Source of the DNA: JAWKRB01 sp041389885
Lineage (GTDB): Bacteria; Myxococcota_A; Polyangia; Polyangiales; Ga0077539
Direction of reading: 5' to 3'
Assembly: GCA_041389885.1 (NCBI GenBank)
Contig: JAWKRB010000031.1
Coordinates: forward strand, 1 to 64,000
DNA: 64,000 nt
Numbering within the stretch: the first letter of the stretch is position 1; each line of letters starts with the position of its first letter. The notes below the pieces were generated by a model. The model had not been told where the DNA came from. It saw nothing but the letters and a program-made list of their open reading frames with translations, and did not search any database. Below, in pieces: positions 54,175-62,837 of this stretch. The position numbers were made by a program, and so were the translations under genes.

Positions 54175-56370
54175 TCAGGCCCGCGCGGTCAGGTCGAAGC
54201 GGTCGTTGTTCATCACCTTGGTCCAGGCGGCGACGAAGTCGCGCACGAACCGCGCTCGGCTGTCGTCCTGGGCGTAGAGCTCGGCGTAGGCGCGGAGCAC
54301 GGAGTTTGACCCGAAGACCAGGTCGACGCGCGTGGCGGTGAACCTCACCGCGCCCGTGGCGCGGTCACGGAGCTCGTAGACGCCCCCGTCGACGGGCGCC
54401 CACTCGTAGCGCATGTCGGTGAGGGTCACGAAGAAGTCGTTCGTGAGCGCGCCGACGCGGTCGGTGAACACGCCGTGCCTCGAGCCGCCGTGGTTGGTCC
54501 CGAGCACGCGCATGCCTCCCACGAGCGCCGTCATCTCCGGCGCGGTGAGCCCGAGGAGCTGCGTGCGATCGAGCATGAGCTCCTCGGCGCGCGCGGCGAA
54601 GTCCCCCTTGAGCCAGTTGCGGTACCCGTCGTGAATCGGCTCGAGCACCGCGAACGACTCCGCGTCGGTCATCGCCTCGGTGGCGTCGCCCCGCCCCGGC
54701 GAGAACGGCACCTCGACCTCGAATCCCGCGGCGCGCGCGGCCTGCTCGACCCCCACGTTGCCCGCCAGCACGAGGATGTCTGCGACGCTCGCGCCCACCG
54801 CCGACGCGACGCCCTCGAGCACGCCCAGCACGCGCGCGAGGCGATCGGGCTCGTTGCCCTCCCAGCCCCGCTGAGGGGCCAGGCGGAGGCGCGCCCCGTT
54901 GGCGCCGCCTCGCTTGTCGGAGCCGCGAAAGGTGCGCGCGCTGTCCCACGCGGTCGCGACGAGGTCGCCGATCGTCAGCCCGCTGTTCGCGATGCGCCTC
55001 CGGGCGTCTGCGACGTCGTAGTCCGTGCGGCCCGCGGGGACGGGGTCTTGCCAGAGCAGGTCCTCTCCGGGCACGTCGGGGCCGAAGTATCGAGACTTCG
55101 GGCCCATGTCTCGATGCGTGAGCTTGAACCACGCGCGGGCGAAGACCTCGGAGAAGTACGCCGGGTCTCGGTAGAAGCGCTCGGAGATCGCCCGGTAGGC
55201 CGGGTCTCGGACCATCGCCATGTCCGCGTCGGTCATGATCGGGTTGTGGCGCACCGTCGGGTCGTCGAGGTCGACGGTCTTGTCCTCCTCCCGAACGTTC
55301 ACGGGCTCCCACTGCCAGGCGCCCGCGGGGCTCTTCTTGAGCTCCCACTCGTACGTGAAGAGCATGTGAAAGTATCCGTTGTCCCAGCGCGTGGGGTGAG
55401 GGGTCCAGGCGCCCTCGAGGCCGCTCGAGACGGTGTCTCGCCCGAAGCCCCGGCCCTTGGGGTTGCGCCACCCGAGGCCCTGCTCGTCGACGTCGCCCGC
55501 CTCGGGCTTGGGCCCGAGGGCGCTCGCGTCTCCGTTGCCGTGGCACTTGCCGACGGTGTGACCGCCCGCGGTGAGCGCCACCGTCTCCTCGTCGTTCATG
55601 GCCATGCGCGCGAAGGTCAGCCGCACGTCCTTCGCGGTGCGCAGCGGGTCGGGCACGCCGTGAACGCCCTCGGGGTTGACGTAGATGAGCCCCATCTGAA
55701 CCGCCGCGAGGGGGTCCTCGAGGCGCTCGCGGTCGTCGCCGTCGTGGCGGCCGCTGGCGAGCCACTCCTTCTCCGAGCCCCAGTAGGTGTCCCGCTCGGG
55801 GTGCCAGATGTCCTCGCGACCGAAGCCGAAGCCGAAGGTGCGCAGGCCCATCGACTCGTACGCGATCGTGCCGGCCAGGATGATCAGGTCGGCCCAGCTG
55901 ATCTGGTTGCCGTACTTCTTCTTGATGGGCCAGAGCAGCCGCCGGGCCTTGTCGAGGTTGACGTTGTCCGGCCATGAATTCAGCGGCGCGAAGCGCTGAT
56001 TGCCGGTGCCGCCGCCGCCTCGTCCGTCGGCCACCCGGTAGGTGCCCGCGGCGTGCCAGGCCATGCGGACCATGAGCCCGCCGTAGTGTCCCCAATCCGC
56101 GGGCCACCAGGGCTGGCTGTCGGTCATCAGCGCGGCGAGGTCCCTCTTGAGCGCGTCGACGTCGAGGGTCTTGAGCGCCTCGCGGTAGCTGAAGTCGGCG
56201 AGGGGGTTGGTCTTGCGGTCGTGCTGATGAAGGATGTCGAGGTTGAGCGCCTTGGGCCACCAGTCGTGCACCGAGGCGTCGAGGGTGGTGTTCGCGCCGT
56301 GCATCACCGGGCACTTGCCCGACCGGGCACCTGGGTTCACGGGAGCCGTCTTGTTCGGGTCATGGGTCAC
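54175..56370 (-). CDS. katG: Catalase-peroxidase KatG
   Basis: Bifunctional haem enzyme that destroys hydrogen peroxide. The protein has 731 residues. Distal residues Arg102, Trp105 and His106 are in VRMAWHAAGTYR, the same numbers as in E. coli KatG. The Trp-Tyr-Met crosslink partners are Trp105, the Tyr of GLIYVNPEG, and the Met in RMAMNDEETVAL; the proximal His is in TAGGHTVGKCHG. The C-terminal half is the usual duplicated, haem-free domain. It starts with GTG at 56370, with AAGGAG upstream, 36 bp after the fur-type gene, so the two form an operon. Confidence 0.97.
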   Translation of the reverse strand: MTHDPNKTAPVNPGARSGKCPVMHGANTTLDASVHDWWPKALNLDILHQHDRKTNPLADFSYREALKTLDVDALKRDLAALMTDSQPWWPADWGHYGGLMVRMAWHAAGTYRVADGRGGGGTGNQRFAPLNSWPDNVNLDKARRLLWPIKKKYGNQISWADLIILAGTIAYESMGLRTFGFGFGREDIWHPERDTYWGSEKEWLASGRHDGDDRERLEDPLAAVQMGLIYVNPEGVHGVPDPLRTAKDVRLTFARMAMNDEETVALTAGGHTVGKCHGNGDASALGPKPEAGDVDEQGLGWRNPKGRGFGRDTVSSGLEGAWTPHPTRWDNGYFHMLFTYEWELKKSPAGAWQWEPVNVREEDKTVDLDDPTVRHNPIMTDADMAMVRDPAYRAISERFYRDPAYFSEVFARAWFKLTHRDMGPKSRYFGPDVPGEDLLWQDPVPAGRTDYDVADARRRIANSGLTIGDLVATAWDSARTFRGSDKRGGANGARLRLAPQRGWEGNEPDRLARVLGVLEGVASAVGASVADILVLAGNVGVEQAARAAGFEVEVPFSPGRGDATEAMTDAESFAVLEPIHDGYRNWLKGDFAARAEELMLDRTQLLGLTAPEMTALVGGMRVLGTNHGGSRHGVFTDRVGALTNDFFVTLTDMRYEWAPVDGGVYELRDRATGAVRFTATRVDLVFGSNSVLRAYAELYAQDDSRARFVRDFVAAWTKVMNNDRFDLTARA

Positions 56371-56406
56371 GGGGGTCTCCTTGAGAGCGGTTGTGGGTGG
56401 GTCGTG

Positions 56407-56874
56407 TCAGCCGGCGTCGGCGCTCGGCTTCGCGAGGCAGGCCGCGCACACGCCCCGCACCTCGACGTGGGCGTCGGCGACGCTGCCGAGCGCCCTCACG
56501 GCGTCGGGCAGGGGCAGCGCGCTCAGCTCGGCGCTCTCGAAGTCGCGCACGAGGCCGCAGCGGCCGCAGATGTAGTGGTGGTGGGGCTCGAGGTTCGGCT
56601 CGAAGCGCACGCCGTCGCGCTGCGGCCCGAGGGTCGTGAGCAGCCCGAGGTCGTGAAGCAGCCAGAGGGTTCGATAGACCGTGTCGACCGACACGGTGGG
56701 CACGCGGCGCTGCACCGCGCGAAAGAGCGTGTCGGCGTCAGGGTGGGCCTGCGTGGACGCGAGCTCCCGAAAGATCTCAAGGCGCTGATGCGTGATCTTC
56801 ACGCCCGCGGACTTCGCGACCGACTTGAAGTGCTCGTACCGGGCTTCGACCCGGCGGTCGATGTTGTTGCTCAT
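56407..56874 (-). CDS. Fur/PerR-family metal-dependent repressor
   Basis: Regulator of 155 residues. The winged helix is in residues ~10-90 (ITHQRLEIFRELA, HPDADTLFRAVQRR, VSVDTVYRTLWLL). Metal-site residues include the His cluster in LEPHHHYICGRCG and a structural zinc site from CGRCG and CAAC. The katG gene directly downstream suggests a PerR-like peroxide sensor rather than an iron-storing Fur; this is inference, as assignment needs the regulatory-site ligands. The leader of this gene carries a palindromic site, consistent with autoregulation of the fur-katG operon. Confidence 0.93.
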   Translation of the reverse strand: MSNNIDRRVEARYEHFKSVAKSAGVKITHQRLEIFRELASTQAHPDADTLFRAVQRRVPTVSVDTVYRTLWLLHDLGLLTTLGPQRDGVRFEPNLEPHHHYICGRCGLVRDFESAELSALPLPDAVRALGSVADAHVEVRGVCAACLAKPSADAG

Positions 56875-56876
56875 GT

Positions 56877-56912
56877 GTTCCTAAGTGCGGATCAGACGCA
56901 AGTAGGAACCTA
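56877..56912. promoter_or_regulatory. Inverted repeat in the fur-katG leader
   Basis: GTTCCTA (56877-56883) and TAGGAAC (56903-56909) are perfect inverted repeats, and TAGGAACCTA (56903-56912) is itself a nearly symmetric site. The region starts two bases before the fur-type start codon's 5' side. Position and symmetry suggest an autoregulatory operator of the Fur-family repressor. The sequence differs from the classic Fur and PerR boxes. Confidence 0.5.
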
Positions 56913-56956
56913 ATCCGATCTACGGGGGTGTCAACCCGCGCGCGAGCGCGCTCGGG

Positions 56957-57985
56957 CTATCGGGGCCACGGGCCGGAGAGGACCTCGGTGTTGGCGAACT
57001 GCGGCGCCTCCTTCAGGCGCGCCACGCCCTCGCGGCTGAGCCCCCGGTTCTGCCGCAGGTCGAGCTGGCGCAGGTGTGCGAGGGCGCGGTTGGCGATGAG
57101 GAGTTCGAGGTGATCGTCGCGGAGGAGGCAGTGCGAGAGCCCGAGCGCCTCGAGGCGACCCGAGAGCGCGGGGCGGTCGAGGAGGGTGCGCAGGCTCTCC
57201 CCAGAGCCGGAGCTCCCGAGGCGCAGCTCGCGCAGCGACGGCGCGCTGTCGCAGAAGCGCCAGAAGTCTTCTCGCCTGGCGAGGGTGGGCTCGTCGACGA
57301 GGGCGAGGACGCGCAGGGTGTGTCGGCCCGGCCAGTCTCGGAGCGAGTCCCAGCGGGCGTCGCTGCGCAGGGAGCTGTTGAGCTGCAGGTTGACGAGCCT
57401 CGGCGCTCCTGGGCCCTGGGCGAGGTGGTCGAGGGAGATCGACGCCCGGAGGGCCGAGTAGGACTCGAGGCGGCTGGCGTAGGTCGACCCGAAGATCCGC
57501 CACGAGGCCCGCCCGGGGTCGCGGTCGGTGTCGTCTGGGTAGTGGTCGTTCACGCCGCGCGCGAGCAGGGTCACATCGACGGCCCCTCGCGCGTCGAGCA
57601 GGGCTTCGGCCCGCGCGGTGCGTTGCTCGGGGGTCCACGGGGTGAGGGCCTCGTCGGCTTCGCGCATCGCCGCGTCGCGGTCGCTCCCGAGCGGCCAGGC
57701 CCGCAGGTGTCGGAGGAGCCGATGAAAGCACTCGCGTCGCCCGTCGTCGTCGGTGCGCCCGTCGCACGCGAGGATGCGCCGCAGCTCGCGCCTGCGCTCG
57801 TCGTCGGGACCGTGGCTGGGCGCGCGCGACATCAGCCGCGCCCCGAGGAGCGCGCCGACCAGCAGCGACGCGGCTCCGAGGCGCAGCCGCCCCGGGGCGC
57901 GAGCCGGGGACCGCGCGGGCGCGGCGAGGCGTCGCAGCGTCGGCAGGAGCGCCTCGGGGACCTTCCATGCTTCGCGTCGGGGCAC
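56957..57985 (-). CDS. Membrane-anchored leucine-rich-repeat protein
   Basis: Protein of 342 residues. It has an N-terminal membrane helix (RLRLGAASLLVGALLGARLM), a central Asp/Arg/His-rich region, and C-terminal repeats: LRVLALVDEPTL, LRELRLGSSGSG, LEALGLSHCLL and LRQLDLRQNRGL. These fit the ribonuclease-inhibitor type LRR seen in myxobacterial TIGR02996-related proteins. Start is GTG at 57985, since further upstream codons do not extend the anchor. It lies upstream of the fur-type gene on the same strand but 82 bp away, with the operator between. Confidence 0.7.
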   Translation of the reverse strand: MPRREAWKVPEALLPTLRRLAAPARSPARAPGRLRLGAASLLVGALLGARLMSRAPSHGPDDERRRELRRILACDGRTDDDGRRECFHRLLRHLRAWPLGSDRDAAMREADEALTPWTPEQRTARAEALLDARGAVDVTLLARGVNDHYPDDTDRDPGRASWRIFGSTYASRLESYSALRASISLDHLAQGPGAPRLVNLQLNSSLRSDARWDSLRDWPGRHTLRVLALVDEPTLARREDFWRFCDSAPSLRELRLGSSGSGESLRTLLDRPALSGRLEALGLSHCLLRDDHLELLIANRALAHLRQLDLRQNRGLSREGVARLKEAPQFANTEVLSGPWPR

Positions 57986-58035
57986 ACCCGCGACGGTAAC
58001 ACCGCCAGACTCCCGTCGCGGGAGGGCCGCGGGCG

Positions 58036-59196
58036 TCAGGTGTAGTGGGTCCACCAGGCGCCGCGGTGCCGTGATTTCAGCCCCTCGAAGGCGCGGCACG
58101 CGGGGTAGAGCAGCGCGAGCCCCACGGCCCAGAGGGCGTAGGCGCGCCACAGCGAAGGGCTGTCGCCCGAGACCCCGCGCCAGGCCAGCCCGAGGGCGTG
58201 CAGCAGCGGGAGGTGCAACACGTAGTAGAACAGCGGAACCCGGCCGAAGGTGAGCAGCGGCTTCGCGCCGCCGGCCTGGCGTTCGGTGAGGGCTCCCCAG
58301 AGGGCGAGGGCGGGCCCGAGGGTCATCAAGAGGTACAGCAGCGAGGGCGGGTACTTCGTGCAGTTCAGGAAGGACAGCGCCGTGAAGCCCCCGCGCGGCT
58401 GCGGAGACCATCGAGACGGGTCGCCGTACACGTTGAGGGCGCGGAGGGCGACGAAGGCCGCGGTGAGCGCGCCGCCGAGGCGGATCAGCGCGCGCCGCCG
58501 CGCGTGGGCGTCGAGGGACATCACCGGGCCGAGCCCGTAGCCCAGCGCCATCACCCCGATCCAGGGGACCAGCGGGTACGCGACGTACACCCGGTGCCCG
58601 GAGAGGGGCTCGAGGCGGCCGGGGTCGTGGAGCACGGTCCACCCCCAGCGCAGGGCGCCGAGGTCGGCGGCGTGGACCCCGTCGAAGAGGTTGTGCCCGG
58701 CGATCATCGCCGCGCCGACGAGGAGGCAGGCCCGCGCGCCGAGGCGGGACAGCGCGGCGAGGGCCACCATCGACCAGCCGATGGCCCAGATCACCTGCAC
58801 GAAGGTAAAGCGGTAGTCGAGGTTGAAGAGCCAGCCGAAGCGCACCGCGGTGAGCTCGAGGACCACTAGCCACAGGCCCCGCGTGAGCAGCAGCGACGAG
58901 GCGCTCGCGGGGCTGCGGCGGCGCGAGGCGAGCCAGGCCGAGACGCCCGCGAGGAGCACGAAGACCGGCGCGCAGAAGTGCGTGACCCAGCGCGTGAAGA
59001 AGAGCGCGTGCGTGGTGCGCGCCAGGTCGGTGGCGTCGGGGCCGCCGCGCACGATGAAATCGCGCGCGTGGTCGAGGGCCATCAGCACCATCGCGACGCC
59101 GCGAAGCAGGTCGATGGCCTCGTCGCGGGGGTTCTCTTGCCGGGTCACGGTGAGGGCACTGTCGCACGCCCGGAGCCTCCGTGAAGCGGGGAGCAT
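58036..59196 (-). CDS. DUF1624 / heparan-glucosaminide acetyltransferase-like membrane protein
   Basis: Integral membrane protein of 386 residues with about ten helices. The start DEAIDLLRGVAMVLMALDHARDF matches the DUF1624 (HGSNAT-like) family; APVFVLLAGVSAWLASRR, YPLVPWIGVMALGYGLG and FFYYVLHLPLLH-like segments follow (here LFYYVLHLPLLHALG). Such proteins may transfer acyl groups across membranes. The start is uncertain; ATG 59196 is used, GTG 59150 is nearer the conserved block. It lies 50 bp upstream of the LRR gene on the same strand. Confidence 0.88.
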   Translation of the reverse strand: MLPASRRLRACDSALTVTRQENPRDEAIDLLRGVAMVLMALDHARDFIVRGGPDATDLARTTHALFFTRWVTHFCAPVFVLLAGVSAWLASRRRSPASASSLLLTRGLWLVVLELTAVRFGWLFNLDYRFTFVQVIWAIGWSMVALAALSRLGARACLLVGAAMIAGHNLFDGVHAADLGALRWGWTVLHDPGRLEPLSGHRVYVAYPLVPWIGVMALGYGLGPVMSLDAHARRRALIRLGGALTAAFVALRALNVYGDPSRWSPQPRGGFTALSFLNCTKYPPSLLYLLMTLGPALALWGALTERQAGGAKPLLTFGRVPLFYYVLHLPLLHALGLAWRGVSGDSPSLWRAYALWAVGLALLYPACRAFEGLKSRHRGAWWTHYT

Positions 59197-59226
59197 TTCG
59201 GCGGCGACAAGCACCGGCGGGGTGCG

Positions 59227-60312
59227 ATGATCACGGCCCTTGTGAGCGACTCGAACGATCGACGGCGACGCGGGTGGCGCGTCCCAGCGCGGTGGATGTT
59301 CTTCGCCGCGGGCGCCGCGTCGCTCTGGGTGATCCGACCGTTCCTCTTCGAGCTCGGCGCAGGGATGGTCTTTGGCTACGTCGCCGAGCGGCCCGTCGAC
59401 TGGGCGCTGAGGCGACTCGGGCGCGCCGGCGACCCGCGCTGGCGCGGCGGCGTCGCGACGGCGGTGGTGGCCTGCGCCATGCTGCTGCTTATCGTTCCCG
59501 CCGGGGCGGCGCTCTGGGTCGCCGTGAGAGACCTGGTCGAGCTGTTGCGCGGCGCGAGCCCTGGCGCCCTGGGGCGGCTGGGCCTGAAGGTCCAGCAGTG
59601 GTCCGAGCAGCGCGCGGGGGCCATGGGCTTCAGGATCAACGTCCCAGAGCTCTTGCGTCGCGCGCAGGGCGTGACGGGCAGCGCCGCGACGATCCTCGCG
59701 CGCACCGCGGGGAGGGTGCTCACGGCCACGCCGTCGGCGGTGTTCTCGCTGGTGCTCATCGTGGTCGCCTCTGTGTACTTCGCCGCCGAAGGTCCCGCGC
59801 TGCGGGCGAGGGTGCTCCCTGAAATGCTCCCCTGGCCTCGGGAGCGCGCGGTGCTCCAGCGCAGCACCGCGGGGGTCATCGAGGGCGTGGTGCTGGCCAA
59901 CCTCGGCGTCTCGTTGATCCAGGCCGCGATCGTCGCCGTCGCGACCATCGCCCTGGGCATCCCCAACGCCGCCGTATGGAGCGTCGCCAGCTTCGCGCTC
60001 TCGTTCGTGCCCTTCGTGGGCACGGGCCTCGTGACGGTCAGCGCGGCGGCGTACCTCTTCGCCGTCGACCGCAGCGCCGCGGGCGTCGCGATGCTCGTGG
60101 TGGCGGTCATCGCCGGGAGCATCGACAACGTGCTCCGGCCGCTCCTCACCCGGGGCTCGATCGAGCTGTCGTTCCTCTGGCGGCTCGTGTCCTTCGTCGG
60201 CGGCATCGCCGTGTTCGGCATCGCCGGCGTGATCGTGGGTCCTCTGCTGTTGGTGTGGAGCCAGGCCCTCTGGGTCTGCGCCCACGAAGATCCCCCGCCC
60301 GAGGCCTCGTAG
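59227..60312 (+). CDS. AI-2E-family transporter (PerM/YdiK-like)
   Basis: Integral membrane protein of 361 residues with about seven helices and an internal soluble segment, as in the AI-2E transporter family (PF01594). Marks include VIRPFLFELGAGMVFGYVAERPVDW, ASVYFAAEGPALR, GVIEGVVLANLGVSLIQAAIVA and FALSFVPFVGTGLV, then VLRPLLTRGSIELSFLW with the family's PLLxxGSxxL pattern, and GGIAVFGIAGVIVGPLLL. Its natural substrate is unknown despite the name. The TAG stop overlaps the first bases of an inverted-repeat element. Divergent from the DUF1624 gene by 30 bp. Confidence 0.93.
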   Translation: MITALVSDSNDRRRRGWRVPARWMFFAAGAASLWVIRPFLFELGAGMVFGYVAERPVDWALRRLGRAGDPRWRGGVATAVVACAMLLLIVPAGAALWVAVRDLVELLRGASPGALGRLGLKVQQWSEQRAGAMGFRINVPELLRRAQGVTGSAATILARTAGRVLTATPSAVFSLVLIVVASVYFAAEGPALRARVLPEMLPWPRERAVLQRSTAGVIEGVVLANLGVSLIQAAIVAVATIALGIPNAAVWSVASFALSFVPFVGTGLVTVSAAAYLFAVDRSAAGVAMLVVAVIAGSIDNVLRPLLTRGSIELSFLWRLVSFVGGIAVFGIAGVIVGPLLLVWSQALWVCAHEDPPPEAS

Positions 60313-60494
60313 CACTCCTCAGGGCCCGCGTGTCCTCACCCCCAGCGACACCCGCGGGTCGCCGCTCTCCCCGTCGAGAGGTGGGTGCATAACTCTCTGT
60401 TTTTGCTGGATAAATGCCCGTATCCCGACAGAGAGGGAGCTGAGAGACGGCCGGGACGACGGGGGTGAGGTCACGCGGGCCCCCGAGGAGTGCT
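60311..60494. repeat. 184-bp element with ~33-bp terminal inverted repeats
   Basis: Left end 60311-60343 and right end 60461-60494 are near-perfect inverted repeats (33 and 34 nt, two mismatches and one gap; outermost bases AGCACTCCTC). The core is less GC-rich than the flanks and includes CTCTCTG (60394-60400) pairing with CAGAGAG (60428-60434), so a nested hairpin is possible. No coding frame is seen inside. Ends resemble a MITE or other non-autonomous element; the flanks give no clear target duplication. It separates two convergent genes, and its first bases supply the stop of the AI-2E gene. A very long bidirectional terminator is an alternative. Confidence 0.7.
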
Positions 60495-60529
60495 CGCGCT
60501 GAACCCTTCAAGTCCCCTGTGGAAAGGTA

Positions 60530-61579
60530 CTAGCCGTCGAAGACCACGAGGTCCATCGCCGCGAGCACCTCGATCGAGGGCGCCTCGAGGTGCGCGCGCA
60601 GCGGCAGGAACACCTCGGCGAAGCCGCGCACGATCAGCCGCGCGCCCCACTCGAGCATCCCGCGGCGGGTGCGCGCCTCCAGCTCGCAGAGCGCGCCGTC
60701 GACCTCGGTGGGATCGACCTGCTCGGCGCCCGCGCGCAGGGGCGCGTTCGCGAGCTGCTCGCGCAGCGTCGACATCGCGAGGCGGGTGCGTACGTAGTCG
60801 CTCTGCGCGCCGCCCACGTCCCTGAGCCAGCGGTCGGGGGCCATGGGCACCGAGGGGCCGAAGCCGCGCAGCTCCCGCGCCCACCGGCGCGCGGCGATCA
60901 CCAGCGGCTCGTCCGCGGGGCTGCCCTGCTTCAGCGGGGCGATCACCTTGCGCATCGCGACCCGCGCGGCGTGAAACTCCGAGCGCGCGTGCTCGCCGGC
61001 CACGGCGCCGAGCCAGTGCGCCGAGCAACCGCCTCGCTCGGTCACCGCCTCGGGGAGCTCGGCCAGCATCGCCGCGGCGCTGAGGTCGCCGCCGAAATAC
61101 AGCCTCAACATCGACGAGAACAGCCTCGCCTCGTCGTCGTCGGGGTCGATCGCGAGCGCGTTGCGCGCGCTCTGCAGCGCGCCCATGAAATCGCCCGCCG
61201 CGGTGAGCGCCTGCGCGAGCATGCGGTCGATGCACGACACGCCGGGCGCGAGGTCGCGCGCCGCGACCAGCGCCCACACCGCGGTCTCGGCGTGGGCGAG
61301 GGGGTCGGGGTCACGCAGCGAGAGCATCCCCAGGGCGACGTAGGGCGCCGCGCGGTCGGGCTCCGCGGCCACGATGTCGACGAGCCGGCGCCGCGCGGCC
61401 TCGAGGTCGCCGGCGATGCCCCGCGCCACCGCGCTCCCGACCGCGGCCCGCGCGTCGCCCTGCTCGCGGGCCTCGTCGAAGAGCACCGCCGCGCGGGAGA
61501 TGAGGCCGGGCACGGCGCCGCGGTTCCACCCCGCGAGGGACTCGTGCAGCGCCTGGACGGCCAGCTCGAAGGCGCTCAC
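60530..61579 (-). CDS. TPR-like helical protein
   Basis: Cytoplasmic protein of 349 residues, mostly Ala-rich helix pairs with TPR character: AVARGIAGDLEAARRRLVDIVAAEPDRAAPYVALGML, then LAQALTAAGDFMGALQSARNALAIDPDDDEARLF. The repeats end around residue 160; the remaining part is helical and unrecognised (EVDGALCELEARTRRGMLEW). TPRs mediate protein-protein contacts. Start GTG at 61579 overlaps the stop of the upstream gene (GTGA), so both are coupled. Confidence 0.78.
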   Translation of the reverse strand: MSAFELAVQALHESLAGWNRGAVPGLISRAAVLFDEAREQGDARAAVGSAVARGIAGDLEAARRRLVDIVAAEPDRAAPYVALGMLSLRDPDPLAHAETAVWALVAARDLAPGVSCIDRMLAQALTAAGDFMGALQSARNALAIDPDDDEARLFSSMLRLYFGGDLSAAAMLAELPEAVTERGGCSAHWLGAVAGEHARSEFHAARVAMRKVIAPLKQGSPADEPLVIAARRWARELRGFGPSVPMAPDRWLRDVGGAQSDYVRTRLAMSTLREQLANAPLRAGAEQVDPTEVDGALCELEARTRRGMLEWGARLIVRGFAEVFLPLRAHLEAPSIEVLAAMDLVVFDG

Positions 61580-62751
61580 GTCGCCACCTCCCCGGGCGAC
61601 GCGACGTCGCCCATCGACTCCAGGGCGCGACCGAGCATCGCGGCGCCGTGGAGCCGGTGCCAGAGCCGCAGGGCGCCCGCGGCCCAGGCGTCGAGGGCCC
61701 GCCGCGGCGCGCGGTCGGGGACGTACCAATCGAGGATGAAATCCTCGGCGCGACCGCTGGACTCGGCCGCGGCGCGCCCCGCGCGGGAGGGCTCCGGCCC
61801 GAGGCTCTCGAGCGCGCGCTCGGGGGAGTCTTCTGGCTCGGAGGTCGCCTCGGTGGCCGCGCGGAGCCAGTGACGAATCGCCATCGCGGCGTGGTCCCGC
61901 GAGGCGGCGCAGCGGAGCCAGTTCCAGCGGACGGTGAGCGGGGCCGAGAGCAGCTCGGTGAGCTCGCGCGCGACCAGCGCGGTGAGCCCGGGGAGCGCGT
62001 CGTGCACCGGCGAGAGGAGCGCCTCGGTGCACCGGGTGAGGGACTCGCGCGCGTCGTCGTCGCCGACCACCCAGCGGGCGCTGTCGACCAGCCACTGACC
62101 CAGCGGAGGGAGCGACGCGCGGCTGCCCCGGAGGTGGTCGAGCCCCGACCATCGCCGCGCGAGCACGCACTCGTACCACGCCCGCATCGCCCGGATCACC
62201 GCGCGCTCTCCCTCCGCGCTGCGCGGACCCGCGCGGCACACGCGGAGGTAGTGATCGCGCCACGCGCCGTCGGTGCCGCCCCCCGCCGCGGCGGAGATCT
62301 CGCAGTGGGGCCGCATCCGCGGGACCCGGTCGAGGGGCTCGGCCACGCGCGCCCTCAGCCCGTCGTCGGCGCCCAGCACCAGCGCGGCGCCCAGGACCAG
62401 CGGCGCGTTCCACGCCGGCGCGTCGCCCGAGAGGATCGCGCCGGCCAGGTGCGCGTAGGGGCTCGCCCCGAGCGTCGGGTGCTCGAGCAGCGCCAGCGCG
62501 TGCTCCGTGGCCCTCGGGTCGGCGTCCCGCGCGAAGCACGCGCGGATCACCGCCAGCGCCCTGCGCGACTCGTCGACGCCCGCGCCGAGGCCGTAGAGCG
62601 GCACGAAGCGACCCGCGCGGAGCGCCGCGAGCTCCCCCGCCGAGAGGGCGTGGCCGACGACGCGAACGGCCGGGGCGGAGCCCTGCGAGGGATCGCTCGG
62701 AGCGTCCCAGGGAGCGGTGGGTTCAAGCCAGGGAGGTCGCGCGGCGCTCAC
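61576..62751 (-). CDS. Hypothetical protein paired with the TPR gene
   Basis: I do not recognise this 391-residue soluble protein. It is Ala- and Arg-rich and helical: RALAVIRACFARDADPRATEHALALLEHP, AMRAWYECVLARRWSGLDHL and LTALVARELTELLSAPLTVRWNWLR. An N-terminal ~35 residues with Pro/Trp (PPWLEPTAPWDAP) may be disordered. No motif is evident. Start GTG at 62751 is preferred; a longer frame reaches 62787. Its stop overlaps the TPR gene start, so the two are co-translated and likely act together. Confidence 0.68.
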   Translation of the reverse strand: MSAARPPWLEPTAPWDAPSDPSQGSAPAVRVVGHALSAGELAALRAGRFVPLYGLGAGVDESRRALAVIRACFARDADPRATEHALALLEHPTLGASPYAHLAGAILSGDAPAWNAPLVLGAALVLGADDGLRARVAEPLDRVPRMRPHCEISAAAGGGTDGAWRDHYLRVCRAGPRSAEGERAVIRAMRAWYECVLARRWSGLDHLRGSRASLPPLGQWLVDSARWVVGDDDARESLTRCTEALLSPVHDALPGLTALVARELTELLSAPLTVRWNWLRCAASRDHAAMAIRHWLRAATEATSEPEDSPERALESLGPEPSRAGRAAAESSGRAEDFILDWYVPDRAPRRALDAWAAGALRLWHRLHGAAMLGRALESMGDVASPGEVAT

Positions 62752-62837
62752 TGCGGGGGCGCCGATGGTAGCACCTCCTCGACACATTCAACGCCCGCTT
62801 GACCGGCCCAGAGGTTCCGCGCGACACCACGCGGGTC

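Noticed and set aside
60313..60529. tRNA or small RNA gene in the inverted-repeat gap
   Set aside because: No cloverleaf or conserved T-loop sequence; the structure is explained by long inverted ends.
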